Below, in pieces: positions 9,347 to 18,487 of a stretch of DNA of 64,000 bases. Source of the DNA: Pseudoalteromonas arabiensis (GTDB taxonomy: Bacteria > Pseudomonadota > Gammaproteobacteria > Enterobacterales > Alteromonadaceae); assembly GCF_001550155.1 (NCBI RefSeq), contig NZ_LRUF01000008.1:558001-622000 (forward strand), given 5' to 3'. The notes beneath the pieces are model-generated. The model was not told the origin of the DNA. It made no database searches and was given only the letters and a program-made list of their open reading frames with translations. The stretch's first letter is position 1; each line of letters starts with the position of its first letter. The translations under genes were made by a program, and so were the position numbers.

Positions 9347-9784
9347 TCAAAGTCTAATGATAGCTAACATATCATCATCTTCTTCGTCCAAGCCAACCTC
9401 TTGAAAACCAAAGCTTGAATAGAATTCTTTAGCTACAGGGTTTTTTGGGTCATAACATATTTCGATTTCTTTAACAGTGGGACTCTGCTTTATAGCATCT
9501 ATTGCTTGCGTTAGTGCTTCCCTACCAATCCCTTTATTCTGATAGCTCTTATCAACCATGAAACGCCAAATTGAAATTTTTGAGGGGTTCTCTAAAACCC
9601 ACATAAAAAAACCAACTGGCTGACCATTTTGGCAAATCGCTTTGCAGATATACCCTGAGTTATAATGAGCTTCTACAAGAGACCACATGTTACTAGCAAC
9701 ATACTCTTCTTGCTCATCGGTTACATCTAAATCACAAACAGCTTCGTAATTCGATTTACCTATTTCTTCCAGTGAAATACCCAT
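9347..9784 (-). CDS. GNAT family N-acetyltransferase
   Basis: A 145-residue acetyl-CoA-dependent acetyltransferase. Its acetyl-CoA loop reads VDKSYQNKGIGREAL, followed by FYSSFGFQEVG at the C-terminus. The N-terminal LDVTDEQEEYVASN and the overall size resemble spermine/spermidine acetyltransferases of the BltD group, so a small polyamine or amine acceptor is plausible but unproven. It ends in its own terminator. Confidence 0.88.
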   Translation of the reverse strand: MGISLEEIGKSNYEAVCDLDVTDEQEEYVASNMWSLVEAHYNSGYICKAICQNGQPVGFFMWVLENPSKISIWRFMVDKSYQNKGIGREALTQAIDAIKQSPTVKEIEICYDPKNPVAKEFYSSFGFQEVGLDEEDDDMLAIIRL

Positions 9785-9933
9785 GTTACTCCTTAACCTT
9801 AATAATATTTATTTTTGAACGATTAGTTCAATTCTTTGCCTCAAACCGTCTCGCGTTTCTACTTACGGATGTTTACTTTACGAGGTAATCATTTGAATAA
9901 AATTAACAAAAAGCAAAGTTCTGTGATTCGCTC

Positions 9934-9994
9934 TTTATAACAGCTCAGCCCTAGAAACGACATGTTAGTGGCGTCTAAGAGAGCTTGTTATAAA
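9934..9994. repeat. attC-like imperfect hairpin
   Basis: About 61 bases with outer arms TTTATAACA-GCTC and GAGC-T-TGTTATAAA, which pair apart from one extra T. Inner, partly mismatched arms (CCTAGAAACG / CGTCTAAG) close on a short loop. Size, imperfect two-box architecture and an extrahelical base are as in integron attC sites, but the boxes only loosely fit GTTRRRY. The stop codon of the gene starting at 10206 lies inside the outer arm, where a cassette's attC would be. No integrase or second site is visible. It could simply be a transcript hairpin. Confidence 0.4.
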
Positions 9995-10206
9995 TTACTT
10001 TCTACCATCTCCTTAATCGTTTTTGCTTTAACAAAGTGATCTAACTTATGAGTTTGGATCCACCATGTAGCCGCTTCCATTAGCAATTCAGGGCAATCAT
10101 TTTTATTTTTAAAAAAGGCGTAAAATGACAGACCCACATTCTCTCCCTTGCTCTTCATTTTCTTATCGCAAACTTCCAGTATTCTGGCTCTCAATTCTTC
10201 CCTCAT
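9988..10206 (-). CDS. Small conserved protein, DUF6500-like
   Basis: A 72-residue soluble protein: MREELRARILEVCDKKM, then GENVGLSFYAFFKNKNDCPE, then LLMEAATWWIQTHKLDHF. I recall this pattern as DUF6500, but the match is from memory. No function is known. It has no signal peptide and no membrane segment. It belongs to a run of small minus-strand accessory genes, and its stop codon lies within the attC-like hairpin. Confidence 0.7.
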   Translation of the reverse strand: MREELRARILEVCDKKMKSKGENVGLSFYAFFKNKNDCPELLMEAATWWIQTHKLDHFVKAKTIKEMVESNL

Positions 10207-10273
10207 AAATGTCCTGTCAATCTATTGTTTGTATTTTTAGTGCTACCAGCAGACTTTAACTATGTAACTAACT

Positions 10274-10879
10274 TTATATTAATAACAAAGATAAAACACT
10301 TAGCCAGATCAACTTGACCCAGTACGATAGACGCTGATAAAGGCCAGTTAACTTTCTATTTTTCAAACCTTTAGCCATTTTTACTAAATAAAAAATAGCG
10401 AGCAAAACTACAATGATTGAAAACACTCTAAACTCAAAAGGAATATAAGTAGAGACAGGGCTGAATGCGACTATTACTGGGGCAAGTAAAAGAGATAAAA
10501 GCATTATAACACCCGCCCATGAGTGTATTTTACAACTCAATGTTGGTGACTGGGTATAAGGGTCTTTATCCATTGGAAAGTAGCCCGCAACCCATGTTCC
10601 TATTCCATGGAGCATAATAAGAAGACCAGTAACGACAAGAGCAATGTTCGCATTATTAAGCTGTATTAAATGCCAACCAAATAAGCAAAATATAAAACCG
10701 AGGGGATAATTATTGATAATAGGTGATAACTTTTCAGTGGGGCTACCCGCAGCGCCTAATTCACTGCAAAATTGGTTTTTATGGTCGTAATTAGGGTAAA
10801 ACTTAGCCGTTACGAAAACACCTACAGAAATCCAAATCGTAGCAAATAAACCAGATAGCGCAGAGATGGTCTCAAACAT
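10274..10879 (-). CDS. DUF998 family membrane protein
   Basis: A 201-residue integral membrane protein with about six transmembrane helices. It has the DUF998 layout: NQFCSELGAAGSPTE in the first loop, LHGIGTWVAGYFPMD in the middle and CKIHSWAGVIMLLSL later. Its function is unknown. The DUF6500-like gene starts 67 bases beyond its stop, so both may share a transcript. Confidence 0.85.
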   Translation of the reverse strand: MFETISALSGLFATIWISVGVFVTAKFYPNYDHKNQFCSELGAAGSPTEKLSPIINNYPLGFIFCLFGWHLIQLNNANIALVVTGLLIMLHGIGTWVAGYFPMDKDPYTQSPTLSCKIHSWAGVIMLLSLLLAPVIVAFSPVSTYIPFEFRVFSIIVVLLAIFYLVKMAKGLKNRKLTGLYQRLSYWVKLIWLSVLSLLLI

Positions 10880-11271
10880 AAAAATCCTTTTATAATTAAA
10901 TACATCTTAATATAGATTGCCGATGAGAATATCCTATTGAGCTTAATTATACTAGCGCAAGCAATTTGCTTATCGCTGCCTGTGACATAAACAAATTCAG
11001 TGAGTTATTTATGTTAATGTCAAAACAAGAGTGTAGTAACGCTGTGTTAAGTAATAGGCAAGGCTAGCCCCCACCTAAACAATTGCGACGTAAACACTAA
11101 AGCTAATTTAATAAGATGCCATACATTACAGCTTGTTATGAGAACTCTTCTACACGTATCAAACATACTAACCTTTTGCTAGTTATAAAAATATCCACCG
11201 TAACTGCGCCAGAGCTAAGATTAATTTGTTACAATCTGCCTTTGATATGGCTAACAGATAGGTTTTCCTTA
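10880..11271. other. Intergenic region between divergent DUF998 and rlmF
   Basis: About 390 bases without a supported gene. The frame of rlmF stays open upstream to 11116, but this stretch (FSLMHPRNRH preceded by low-quality residues) does not look like real protein. A weak hairpin (TGTTAAG...GGCTAGCC...CTAAACA) lies near 11044-11082. It should hold the promoters of both flanking genes. Confidence 0.5.
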
Positions 11272-12177
11272 ATGCATCCGCGAAATCGCCACTTAAATGG
11301 CTACGACTTTACTTTACTATGCAAAGATACCCCTGCTTTAGCAGCCTTTATAAAGCAAACACCAACGGGCACTGATACGATAGATTTCACCAATGCATTA
11401 GCGGTTAAAACCCTCAATCAAGCGTTATTAAAAAGCCATTACAAAATCGATTTTTGGGATTTGCCCGACACCTACCTTTGCCCGCCGGTACCAGGGCGTG
11501 TTGATTACATTCATCACTTAGCTGACTTACTAGCAAAAGATAACCAAGGGCATATTCCAACAGGTAAACAGGTAAAAGTGCTTGATGTAGGCACTGGTGC
11601 AAATGTGATTTATCCGCTTACTGGTAATCACGAATATGGCTGGCATTTTACAGGTTCAGATATCGATGCCTTATCCGTTAAAATTGCAAAGCAAATTGCA
11701 CAATTTAATCGACTTAAAATTACTATAAAGCAGCAAAACAATACCAATAAAATATTTACTGGGGTTATTTCTCATAAAGATGTGTTTCACCTTACTTTAT
11801 GTAACCCACCATTTCATGCCAGTGAACAACAGGCCAAAGAAGGTACTGACCGTAAGTGGAAAAACTTAAACCAAGCCCCACAAAAAGAGCTTAATTTTGG
11901 TGGCCGACAAAATGAGCTCTGGTGCGAAGGCGGCGAGCGTGAATTTATCAGTAAAATGATCATTGAAAGCCAAGAGTTTGCTGAGCAGTGTATTTGGTTT
12001 ACGTCGCTGGTTTCTAAGTCTGATACTTTGCCAGCTTTAAAAAAATTGCTTAGTACACTTGATGTGAAAGATGTAAAAATTATTAAAATGGCACAAGGCC
12101 AAAAAATAAGTCGCTTCATTGCTTGGAGCTATTTTGACCAAGCCGACCGCCAAGCCATTCTAAACGAACTAGTATAA
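11272..12177 (+). CDS. rlmF: 23S rRNA (adenine(1618)-N6)-methyltransferase
   Basis: A 301-residue SAM-dependent methyltransferase that N6-methylates A1618 of 23S rRNA. It begins MHPRNRHLNGYDF, as the enterobacterial protein does after a short leader. It has CPPVPGRVDYIHHLADLL, the SAM-binding LDVGTGANVIYPL (about 104-116), the catalytic LCNPPFH (NPPF 178-181), LNFGGRQNELWCEGGE and QKISRFIAWS. The start at 11272 is chosen by homology over the longer frame from 11116. ltaE follows 10 bases later and may be co-transcribed. Confidence 0.95.
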   Translation: MHPRNRHLNGYDFTLLCKDTPALAAFIKQTPTGTDTIDFTNALAVKTLNQALLKSHYKIDFWDLPDTYLCPPVPGRVDYIHHLADLLAKDNQGHIPTGKQVKVLDVGTGANVIYPLTGNHEYGWHFTGSDIDALSVKIAKQIAQFNRLKITIKQQNNTNKIFTGVISHKDVFHLTLCNPPFHASEQQAKEGTDRKWKNLNQAPQKELNFGGRQNELWCEGGEREFISKMIIESQEFAEQCIWFTSLVSKSDTLPALKKLLSTLDVKDVKIIKMAQGQKISRFIAWSYFDQADRQAILNELV

Positions 12178-12187
12178 GGATAATAAG

Positions 12188-13195
12188 ATGATCGACTTTC
12201 GTTCAGACACAGTAACTAAACCTACAGCACAGATGCGCGCAGTTATGAATGACGCTGCTGTCGGCGATGATGTTTATGGCGACGACCCAAGTGTTAATCA
12301 GCTTGAGCAATATGCTGCTGAGCGTCACGGTTTTGAAAGTGCGCTTTATTGTAGCTCAGGTACGCAAGCTAATTTACTGGCACTAATGGCACATTGTGAG
12401 CGTGGCGATGAATACATTTGTGGTCAACAAGCACATAATTACAAATTTGAAGGTGGCGGTGCTGCTGTTTTAGGTTCTATTCAACCGCAACCTATCGAAA
12501 ATAACCCTGATGGCACCATAGATTTAGACAATGTAGTGGCTGCAATTAAAGCAGATGATTTTCACTTTGCAAAAACCAAATTACTGAGCTTAGAAAACAC
12601 CATTGGCGGCAAAGTACTCCCGCTTAGCTACCTTAAACAAGCAAGAGAATGTGTAAATAAACATAACCTTGCTCTGCACTTAGACGGGGCCCGTGTGTAT
12701 AACGCCGCGGTTAAGTTAGGGGTTGATATTAGGGAAATCACCCAATACTTTGATTCAGTGTCTATTTGTTTATCAAAAGGGTTAGGCGCCCCTGTGGGTT
12801 CATTATTATTGGGTAACAAAGCACTGATTGATAAAGCGCGCCGCTGGCGTAAAGTGCTCGGAGGTGGTATGCGCCAAGCGGGTATGCTTGCAGCCGCAGG
12901 GCAATATGCACTTAAGCATCACGTAGCACGACTTGCTGAGGATCACAATAATGCGGCTTATTTAGCACAGCAGTTAAATTCGTTAGCGGGTTTTGACACA
13001 TCATCGTTTCAAATTGATACCAACATTGTTTACGCAAATGTTGATGAAAATATCGATTTAAACGCCATGGTAATAGCCCTGAAAAAACAGGGCATACTAT
13101 TTTCAGCAGGTAAACCACTGCGCTTAGTGACCCATTTAGGTGTCACTAAGCAGGATATTGATAGCTTTATTTCGGCGTTATCGGCCGAGATTTAA
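12188..13195 (+). CDS. ltaE: Low-specificity L-threonine aldolase
   Basis: A 335-residue PLP enzyme that cleaves L-threonine and L-allo-threonine to glycine and acetaldehyde. It has the family start [27 protein letters not shown], the Asp of [11 protein letters not shown], and the PLP lysine Lys197 in [12 protein letters not shown]. It lies 10 bases after rlmF on the same strand. Its last 18 bases overlap the convergent tdk gene. Confidence 0.96.
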   Translation: MIDFRSDTVTKPTAQMRAVMNDAAVGDDVYGDDPSVNQLEQYAAERHGFESALYCSSGTQANLLALMAHCERGDEYICGQQAHNYKFEGGGAAVLGSIQPQPIENNPDGTIDLDNVVAAIKADDFHFAKTKLLSLENTIGGKVLPLSYLKQARECVNKHNLALHLDGARVYNAAVKLGVDIREITQYFDSVSICLSKGLGAPVGSLLLGNKALIDKARRWRKVLGGGMRQAGMLAAAGQYALKHHVARLAEDHNNAAYLAQQLNSLAGFDTSSFQIDTNIVYANVDENIDLNAMVIALKKQGILFSAGKPLRLVTHLGVTKQDIDSFISALSAEI

Positions 13196-13762
13196 CGCTT
13201 CTTTATAGTGTTTGCGGCATACCGACACATAACGGTCGTTGCCGCCAATTTCTACCTGATTACCGTCGGCAATTGCATTGCCCTGTTCATCTGTGCGCAG
13301 TACATGATTCGCTTTACGGCCACAATGACACACCGTTTTTAGCTCAATGAGTTTATCTGCCCAAGCAAGTAGATATTGCGAGCCACTAAATAACTCACCT
13401 CTAAAATCGTTACGCAAGCCATAACAAAGTACCGGTATACCTAATTCATCAACCACATCAGTCAGTTGCATAACTTGCTCTTTTGATAAAAACTGACATT
13501 CGTCAACTAAAATACAGTGACGCTTTTGTTCGGCATGCAACGATTTAATCAATTCAAATACGTTTTTATCCGCATCAAAAATATGTGCATCAGCTTGTAA
13601 ACCAATTCGCGATGACACTTTACCCACCCCTGCACGATCATCAATTGCCGCAGTTAAAATAACGGGTTCCATACCTCGTTCACGGTAGTTAAATGCAGAT
13701 TGTAAAAGTGTTGTCGATTTTCCTGCATTCATCGCAGAATAATAAAAGTACAGCTGTGCCAT
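13178..13762 (-). CDS. tdk: Thymidine kinase
   Basis: A 194-residue type II thymidine kinase, which phosphorylates thymidine in the salvage pathway. It starts [20 protein letters not shown] with the P-loop at about 9-16. It has the Walker-B and catalytic ILVDECQF (Glu88), the lasso region and two zinc-binding Cys pairs (CHCGRKA and the C-terminal CRKH). The start at 13762 follows the E. coli enzyme; the frame stays open upstream to 13789. It overlaps ltaE by 18 bases, tail to tail. Confidence 0.95.
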   Translation of the reverse strand: MAQLYFYYSAMNAGKSTTLLQSAFNYRERGMEPVILTAAIDDRAGVGKVSSRIGLQADAHIFDADKNVFELIKSLHAEQKRHCILVDECQFLSKEQVMQLTDVVDELGIPVLCYGLRNDFRGELFSGSQYLLAWADKLIELKTVCHCGRKANHVLRTDEQGNAIADGNQVEIGGNDRYVSVCRKHYKEALNLGR

Positions 13763-13849
13763 GAGGTTGCCCATAAAATTAAGTCGCAATATGCTACCTT
13801 AATCACGCCGTAACATCACCCTTTCCTTAATGTTTTAAATCACAGTACT

Positions 13850-14653
13850 TTAATCGGTTACGTTTCGTTGAAGAAGTTGAGCGTAATGCGGGGAGATGGG
13901 TTGTTTTGCTAGCTGCTGCCACACTAATTTAGCCGCACTTTCATGTTTTGAATAAAAGTTGTTTGAAAAAGCTAAATAAGCCGTTGTTGTATTAAGCGGC
14001 GGAAATACAGGCGCTAATTTATGTTTATGGTATACAGACAAATCAACTTTGTTATTACCGATTTCGCATATTGCTATCGTTGCATCTGCGTTTCCTGCTA
14101 TAACTTGATTCACCGCATCTTGTTGCGTAAATGAGTACTCTATAAAAAATGTTTCTTCACTTGCAGCATCACCTATAAATAATCCATTTGGCACAACAAG
14201 TGAGAACGCTTTTCGCTGAAACACTTCCCGCGCCCCCCACTTGGTATGAAAGCGCCTATTACCAAGTAAACATTGGCTAAACCGTGTTAGTGCAAATTCG
14301 CTAATAGGTTGCTTATTGTTATTAACAGGAAAAGCCGCATAGCTTAACTTTTCGTGATTAAATGCGCTTAGATGAGCATCCATTTCGCCTGTTTTTATTG
14401 CTTCGATACAAGATTGCCGTGTTTTTTTGTGCAAAATAAAATTTATCTTAGCAAGGCTATCGTCAATACGTTTTAAAATGTTGAATTGGGTCTGCGCTGC
14501 AAAAATGGGGATTTCATTCCGGGCGTTCAAAAACAGTGGCGCTTTCGCAGAATCGGCATAACAAATATTGATAGTCTGTATGCTTCTGGCTTGCGAATAA
14601 AATGTGGCAAACACGGCAATGGCTACTACACACCTAATATAAAATAACGTCAC
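13850..14653 (-). CDS. Periplasmic solute-binding-protein-like (SBP_bac_3 type) protein
   Basis: A 267-residue exported protein with a signal peptide (MTLFYIRCVVAIAVFATFYS-QA). The rest is laid out like family 3 amino-acid-binding proteins: INICYADSAKAPLF near the N-terminus, IEAIKTGEMDAHLS, and later VIAGNADATIAICE. No permease or ATPase gene is adjacent. Such orphan proteins are common in Pseudoalteromonas and Shewanella and may serve sensing or a distant transporter; that role is inference. The ligand is unknown. Confidence 0.7.
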   Translation of the reverse strand: MTLFYIRCVVAIAVFATFYSQARSIQTINICYADSAKAPLFLNARNEIPIFAAQTQFNILKRIDDSLAKINFILHKKTRQSCIEAIKTGEMDAHLSAFNHEKLSYAAFPVNNNKQPISEFALTRFSQCLLGNRRFHTKWGAREVFQRKAFSLVVPNGLFIGDAASEETFFIEYSFTQQDAVNQVIAGNADATIAICEIGNNKVDLSVYHKHKLAPVFPPLNTTTAYLAFSNNFYSKHESAAKLVWQQLAKQPISPHYAQLLQRNVTD

Positions 14654-14712
14654 TGTGATAATAAACTACGAATTTAGTAAATTAATACCAGTGTAGAAGC
14701 CAAATTTAATTT

Positions 14713-15186
14713 TTACAAAATGCCTTCGTGCCTAAGCAACCACTCTTTTCTACTAAGTCCACCAGCATAACCAGTTAGTTTACCATTTGCGCCAATAATT
14801 CGATGGCATGGCACAATTATACTGATGGGGTTTTTGCCATTTGCCGCCCCAACTGCACGCACTGCTTTTGGGTTATTAATTGCCAGCGCAATATCTTGGT
14901 AGCTCTTGCTTGCGCCAAATTCAACGTTCATTAATGCACGCCATACTTGCTTTTGAAAGTCTGTGCCTTTGGTATCAAGCGGCACAGTAAACGCAGTACG
15001 ATCACCGTTAAAATATTCATTCAGCTCGCTAATACAGATTAAAATCGGTGTCAGTGTATGTTCATTCACCTCTTCTGTTTGCATAATCTCAACTGGGTAA
15101 AAGCCTACATAGCTAATACCCTTCGAAGTACTTTGGATGGTGATGTTGCCAATGGGGCTTGGCATAATAACTTGTTGCATGCTCAT
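14713..15186 (-). CDS. ogt: Methylated-DNA--protein-cysteine S-methyltransferase
   Basis: A 157-residue suicide repair protein that takes the methyl group from O6-methylguanine or O4-methylthymine onto Cys127 in IIVPCHRIIGANGKLTGYAG. The DNA-binding helix (KSYQDIALAINNPKAVRAVG) is intact. The ATG at 15186 overlaps the TGA of the upstream Ada-AlkA gene (ATGA), so the two are translationally coupled. This supports that start over the longer frame from 15234. Confidence 0.95.
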   Translation of the reverse strand: MSMQQVIMPSPIGNITIQSTSKGISYVGFYPVEIMQTEEVNEHTLTPILICISELNEYFNGDRTAFTVPLDTKGTDFQKQVWRALMNVEFGASKSYQDIALAINNPKAVRAVGAANGKNPISIIVPCHRIIGANGKLTGYAGGLSRKEWLLRHEGIL

Positions 15187-16532
15187 AGTTGCTGCCATAG
15201 TTGAAAAGTTAAATATGAACGAAAAGGTGCGCATCGCTCACTATCAAATTCGCTTACGCCAGCGAGGGCTTTTTTAACCCCTAAATCGCCTGCCAGTAAA
15301 ATATCAGGATGGCTTTGACCGCGCAGTTTGGCGTAATTTACTGTCCATGGGCCAATACCTTTTAGTTCTAGCCAATTATCAAGTTCTTGATTATCTGGGT
15401 TTTGATAACAGTAAGCACTTAAACGCCTAAGCGCATCTTTACGCGCCTGTGGCATTTTAAAAAAATCGAGCTCTGAGTTAGCCACCCACTCAGGGCTTGG
15501 AAAATAGTGAATGTTGCTGTGCAGATTAAACTCGTTCACAAGCTGCGTCACTAGGTTATGAGCTGCCGTTACACTTACCTGCTGACCAAGGACTGCACGA
15601 ATACCCGCTTCATAGTCTGACCAAATCCCGGGTAAGCGCAGCCCTTCACTTAGCGGCATAGCACCTTTAAGCTCGGCATTTAAATGCAGCTCTATGGTGT
15701 GTGTATCGGCATCCAAATCTAGCACACGTCGAATATTGTTGATCACTTGCTGTAAATAACGGGTGTTATCAATATCAATGGCCACTTTAAAGTGGTTTTT
15801 ATGCTCAACAAAATGTGCGGTAAATTGCCCTTGGCAATGTTTGTCTTTAAAGGTTCGACCATAGCTCGTTGCAGTTAGCCATTCGAGGCCACTAATCAAA
15901 CGGCGCTGTAAAAAGCCATGGTGTGCCTGCCAATTATAAGGCGGCCTAAAAGCCAGTGTTAAATTTAATGTCGCAGTTGGCTTTTTATCTGACTTGCGCA
16001 GCTTGGACGGGGCCATATTTAATTGCTTCAAAAATGCATCATTAAAGCGTCGGATACTATTAAAACCTGATGCAAATGCAATATCTGCCATCGACAAATC
16101 GGTTTCTTGTAATAGCTGCTTGGCAAAATTGCATTGATTAAATAATCGATATTGGGTGATCGAGAGTCCAAAGTATTGATTAAACAAACGACGTAAGTAA
16201 CGACTCGACACCCCTAGCCTATCGGCTAACAGCTCACAATCGTAGGCTTCACCTTTATCTATGAGTTGCTTAGCACGTAAAGCGGTGGTTTTGGTTCCTA
16301 ACCATGCAGAACTATTGGGGGCACTGTCAGGGCGACAGCGTATGCAAGGTCTAAAACCAGCTTGCGCGGCTAAATGCGCGTATTGGTAATACTCAACATT
16401 TTTTTCTTGCGCAGTCGGTGCGGGGCAAATAGGTCTGCAATAAATGCCCGTGCTTTTAACAGCAACAAAAAATACGCCGTCAAAACGAGCGTCACGGCTT
16501 TGCCTCGCTGTTTGCCATTGTTGGCTAGTCAT
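15183..16532 (-). CDS. Ada N-domain / AraC HTH / AlkA 3-methyladenine DNA glycosylase fusion
   Basis: A 449-residue three-part protein. Residues 1-80 form the Ada zinc domain, with Cys32 and Cys36 (GIYCRPICPA) and Cys63 and Cys66 (RPCIRCRPD); Cys32 matches the methyl-phosphotriester acceptor of Ada. Residues about 85-185 form an AraC-type DNA-binding domain. From about 195 there is an AlkA-type HhH glycosylase with LKGIGPWTVNYAKLRG and LLAGDLGVKKAL, the Asp being catalytic. It probably senses methylated phosphates, activates its own operon and excises alkylated bases. The alkyltransferase half of Ada is supplied by the overlapping ogt. Confidence 0.93.
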   Translation of the reverse strand: MTSQQWQTARQSRDARFDGVFFVAVKSTGIYCRPICPAPTAQEKNVEYYQYAHLAAQAGFRPCIRCRPDSAPNSSAWLGTKTTALRAKQLIDKGEAYDCELLADRLGVSSRYLRRLFNQYFGLSITQYRLFNQCNFAKQLLQETDLSMADIAFASGFNSIRRFNDAFLKQLNMAPSKLRKSDKKPTATLNLTLAFRPPYNWQAHHGFLQRRLISGLEWLTATSYGRTFKDKHCQGQFTAHFVEHKNHFKVAIDIDNTRYLQQVINNIRRVLDLDADTHTIELHLNAELKGAMPLSEGLRLPGIWSDYEAGIRAVLGQQVSVTAAHNLVTQLVNEFNLHSNIHYFPSPEWVANSELDFFKMPQARKDALRRLSAYCYQNPDNQELDNWLELKGIGPWTVNYAKLRGQSHPDILLAGDLGVKKALAGVSEFDSERCAPFRSYLTFQLWQQL

Positions 16533-16623
16533 AGTTATTCTCGTTATTCGCTAATATGGTTAGCTTAACTGAATAATTTTTTTTGACTAGCCAGTTTCGG
16601 ACCTTAACCTATTAGATTAATGT

Positions 16624-17238
16624 TTATTTAGTTGCTGCTAAATATCGGCGCTCAACTTCAGACCAATTAATAACCTCATAAAATGCTGCGATGTATTCAG
16701 GACGTCGATTTTGATATTTCAAATAATAGGCGTGTTCCCATACATCGAGGCCCAGTATAGGTGTGTGATTATGCATCAGAGGGCTATCTTGATTTAGGCT
16801 ACTTTCAACAACAAGCTTGTTGTTCTTATCAACACATAACCAAGCCCAGCCACTACCAAAGCGACTAACCGCTGCATTTGTAAATTGCTCTTTAAACTTA
16901 TCAAAGCTACCGAATGCTTCAACAATCGCTGTATTTAATTCACCACTTGGCTGGCCACCGCCGTTTGGTGTCATTACTTGCCAAAATAATGAATGATTAT
17001 AGTGACCGCCCACATGCTCTTGCACCGCTTTTTGTAATGGCTCAGGAAGTGAGCCTATGGTACGAAGTAACTTTTCAGCATCCTGTTCACTATAGTGACT
17101 GCCTTCTAATGCGGCGTTAGCTTTATTGATATAAGTTTGATGATGGAGTGTATGATGAATTTCCATCGTTTTCGCATCTATATGTGGTTCAAGAGCTTCA
17201 TAGCTGTATTCTAATGTCGGTAATGTGTAAGCCATCAT
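16624..17238 (-). CDS. sodA: Superoxide dismutase (Mn type)
   Basis: A 204-residue Mn/Fe superoxide dismutase, converting superoxide to hydrogen peroxide and oxygen. Metal ligands are His28, His82, Asp165 and His169 ([20 protein letters not shown]). Gln150 in NQDSPLM, rather than the Fe-type pattern, points to manganese. It has no signal peptide, so it is cytosolic. It lies 12 bases after a gene of unknown function behind a Fur-like site, as in the Fur-controlled orfX-sodA arrangement of pseudomonads. Confidence 0.95.
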   Translation of the reverse strand: MMAYTLPTLEYSYEALEPHIDAKTMEIHHTLHHQTYINKANAALEGSHYSEQDAEKLLRTIGSLPEPLQKAVQEHVGGHYNHSLFWQVMTPNGGGQPSGELNTAIVEAFGSFDKFKEQFTNAAVSRFGSGWAWLCVDKNNKLVVESSLNQDSPLMHNHTPILGLDVWEHAYYLKYQNRRPEYIAAFYEVINWSEVERRYLAATK

Positions 17239-17250
17239 GTTTCCTGATCA

Positions 17251-17757
17251 TTAATGAAGTAACTGTGTTTTGTGAGGATGATCACTCAATACATGATTTA
17301 TGCGTGTGATCAATTCAGGAAAATCTGCGGACATTTGGGCAAATTTAACCAATTCAAAATAGGTTTTGTGATGATGATGCAGAACTAGATGCCGTATTTT
17401 TTCATTGGGATGGCATAACACCAAACTAAGCTTTTGATGAGCATGGCATAACCAATTACATGCTTTTTCTGGTTGACCCATCACTTTAAACGTATCTGCT
17501 AAGTTATGCGTTGCAACAACAAACGCTGGGAAGCAATGTGATAGTGAATCCGCCACTGTGTGGCTGTAGGGTATATTCGTAAACTGCGCCATTAATGTCT
17601 CTGCAATATTTGCAGCGACTGTATAGTGGTCACGGGCAACAACTAAGTCCCCACATTCAAAAGATAAATTACCTTCATAAATTGCCTTTTGCCATGGGGC
17701 AAGTGCATCGTCAATTGGTTGATATGTTGGCGCTGTGTGGGATGTTGTTTGAGTCAT
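17251..17757 (-). CDS. Hypothetical protein upstream of sodA
   Basis: A 168-residue soluble, His-rich protein of unknown function, possibly TPR-like (AIYEGNLSFECGDLVVARDHYTVAA split over two helices; CHAHQKLSLVL; LVLHHHHKTYFELV). The start at MTQTTS (17757) is preferred over the open extension to 17817. It is the first gene of a two-gene unit with sodA and follows a Fur-like box, so iron-limited expression is likely. The position recalls the uncharacterised orfX before sodA in Pseudomonas, but homology was not tested. Confidence 0.75.
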   Translation of the reverse strand: MTQTTSHTAPTYQPIDDALAPWQKAIYEGNLSFECGDLVVARDHYTVAANIAETLMAQFTNIPYSHTVADSLSHCFPAFVVATHNLADTFKVMGQPEKACNWLCHAHQKLSLVLCHPNEKIRHLVLHHHHKTYFELVKFAQMSADFPELITRINHVLSDHPHKTQLLH

Positions 17758-17813
17758 AAAATCACCTGCACTTAAAACCTGTGTGTTTAAACTACACACA
17801 GAAAAGATTAAAT

Positions 17814-17832
17814 GCAAATGATTTTTATTTAT
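17814..17832 (-). promoter_or_regulatory. Putative Fur box for the sodA operon
   Basis: Read on the minus strand, ATAAATAAAAATCATTTGC matches the 19-base Fur consensus at 12 positions, including the AATCATT half. It lies about 57 bases upstream of the start at 17757. Confidence 0.5.
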
Positions 17833-17869
17833 ACTTTAATTTGTTTTTTACAGCTAAAACGAATTGCTT

Positions 17870-18355
17870 TTATTGATGCGCAAAATCAATCAGCTCTTGA
17901 CCTGTTAAGCGGTAGATAATCCACTCATTTTGTGGTTTAGCACCAATGCTGTCATAAAAATCAATAGCAGGCTTATTCCAATCAAGAACAACCCACTCAA
18001 AACGACCGCAGTCTTTTTCGAGTGCTTGTTTAGCAAGGTATTGCATAATTTGCTTACCCGCACCTTTACCACGGCTATCTGAACTGACGTAAAGATCTTC
18101 TAAATACAAACCATTTTTGCCAAGCCACGTCGAGTAATTATAAAAATACACTGCAAAACCAATTGGCGTATCACCCTCTAAACAAATAACACTGTGAGCC
18201 GTTGCGCCTTCACTGAATAACGTCTTTAAAATAGCTTGTTCGTCTGTTTTAACTGCGTCAGGCTCTTTTTCGTAGATAGCGAGCTCGGTAATAAAATGTA
18301 GAATTGTTGCGGCATCACTTGCTACTGCCGGACGGATTGTAATTGCGTTACTCAC
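17870..18355 (-). CDS. GNAT N-acetyltransferase, SSAT-like
   Basis: A 161-residue acetyltransferase of the diamine/thialysine group. It shows IRPAVASDAATILHFI, LAIYEKEPDAV, GFAVYFYNYSTWLGKNGLYL, EDLYVSSDSRGKGAGKQIM (acetyl-CoA loop), and the WVVLDWNKPAIDFYDSIGA signature seen in SSAT/SSAT2 enzymes. The probable acceptor is a small amine, thialysine or a polyamine; specificity is inferred from family only. It reads toward the sodA promoter region. Confidence 0.9.
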   Translation of the reverse strand: MSNAITIRPAVASDAATILHFITELAIYEKEPDAVKTDEQAILKTLFSEGATAHSVICLEGDTPIGFAVYFYNYSTWLGKNGLYLEDLYVSSDSRGKGAGKQIMQYLAKQALEKDCGRFEWVVLDWNKPAIDFYDSIGAKPQNEWIIYRLTGQELIDFAHQ

Positions 18356-18446
18356 TCTGTATTCCTTTTTACATCATTATTGTAACGCCCAGTTTATAAG
18401 GGCTTTAGCATAGTGTAAACGCCCTTTACAGAAATACAGTGCATTA

Positions 18447-18478
18447 AAAATGGGGCAACTAAACGTTAGCCCCATTTT
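18447..18478 (-). terminator. Intrinsic terminator of the RND efflux operon
   Basis: Stem AAAATGGGGC / GCCCCATTTT with a 12-base loop and a T-run on the minus strand, 10 bases after the cusA/czcA-type gene. Confidence 0.85.
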
Positions 18479-18487
18479 GCTTTATTT

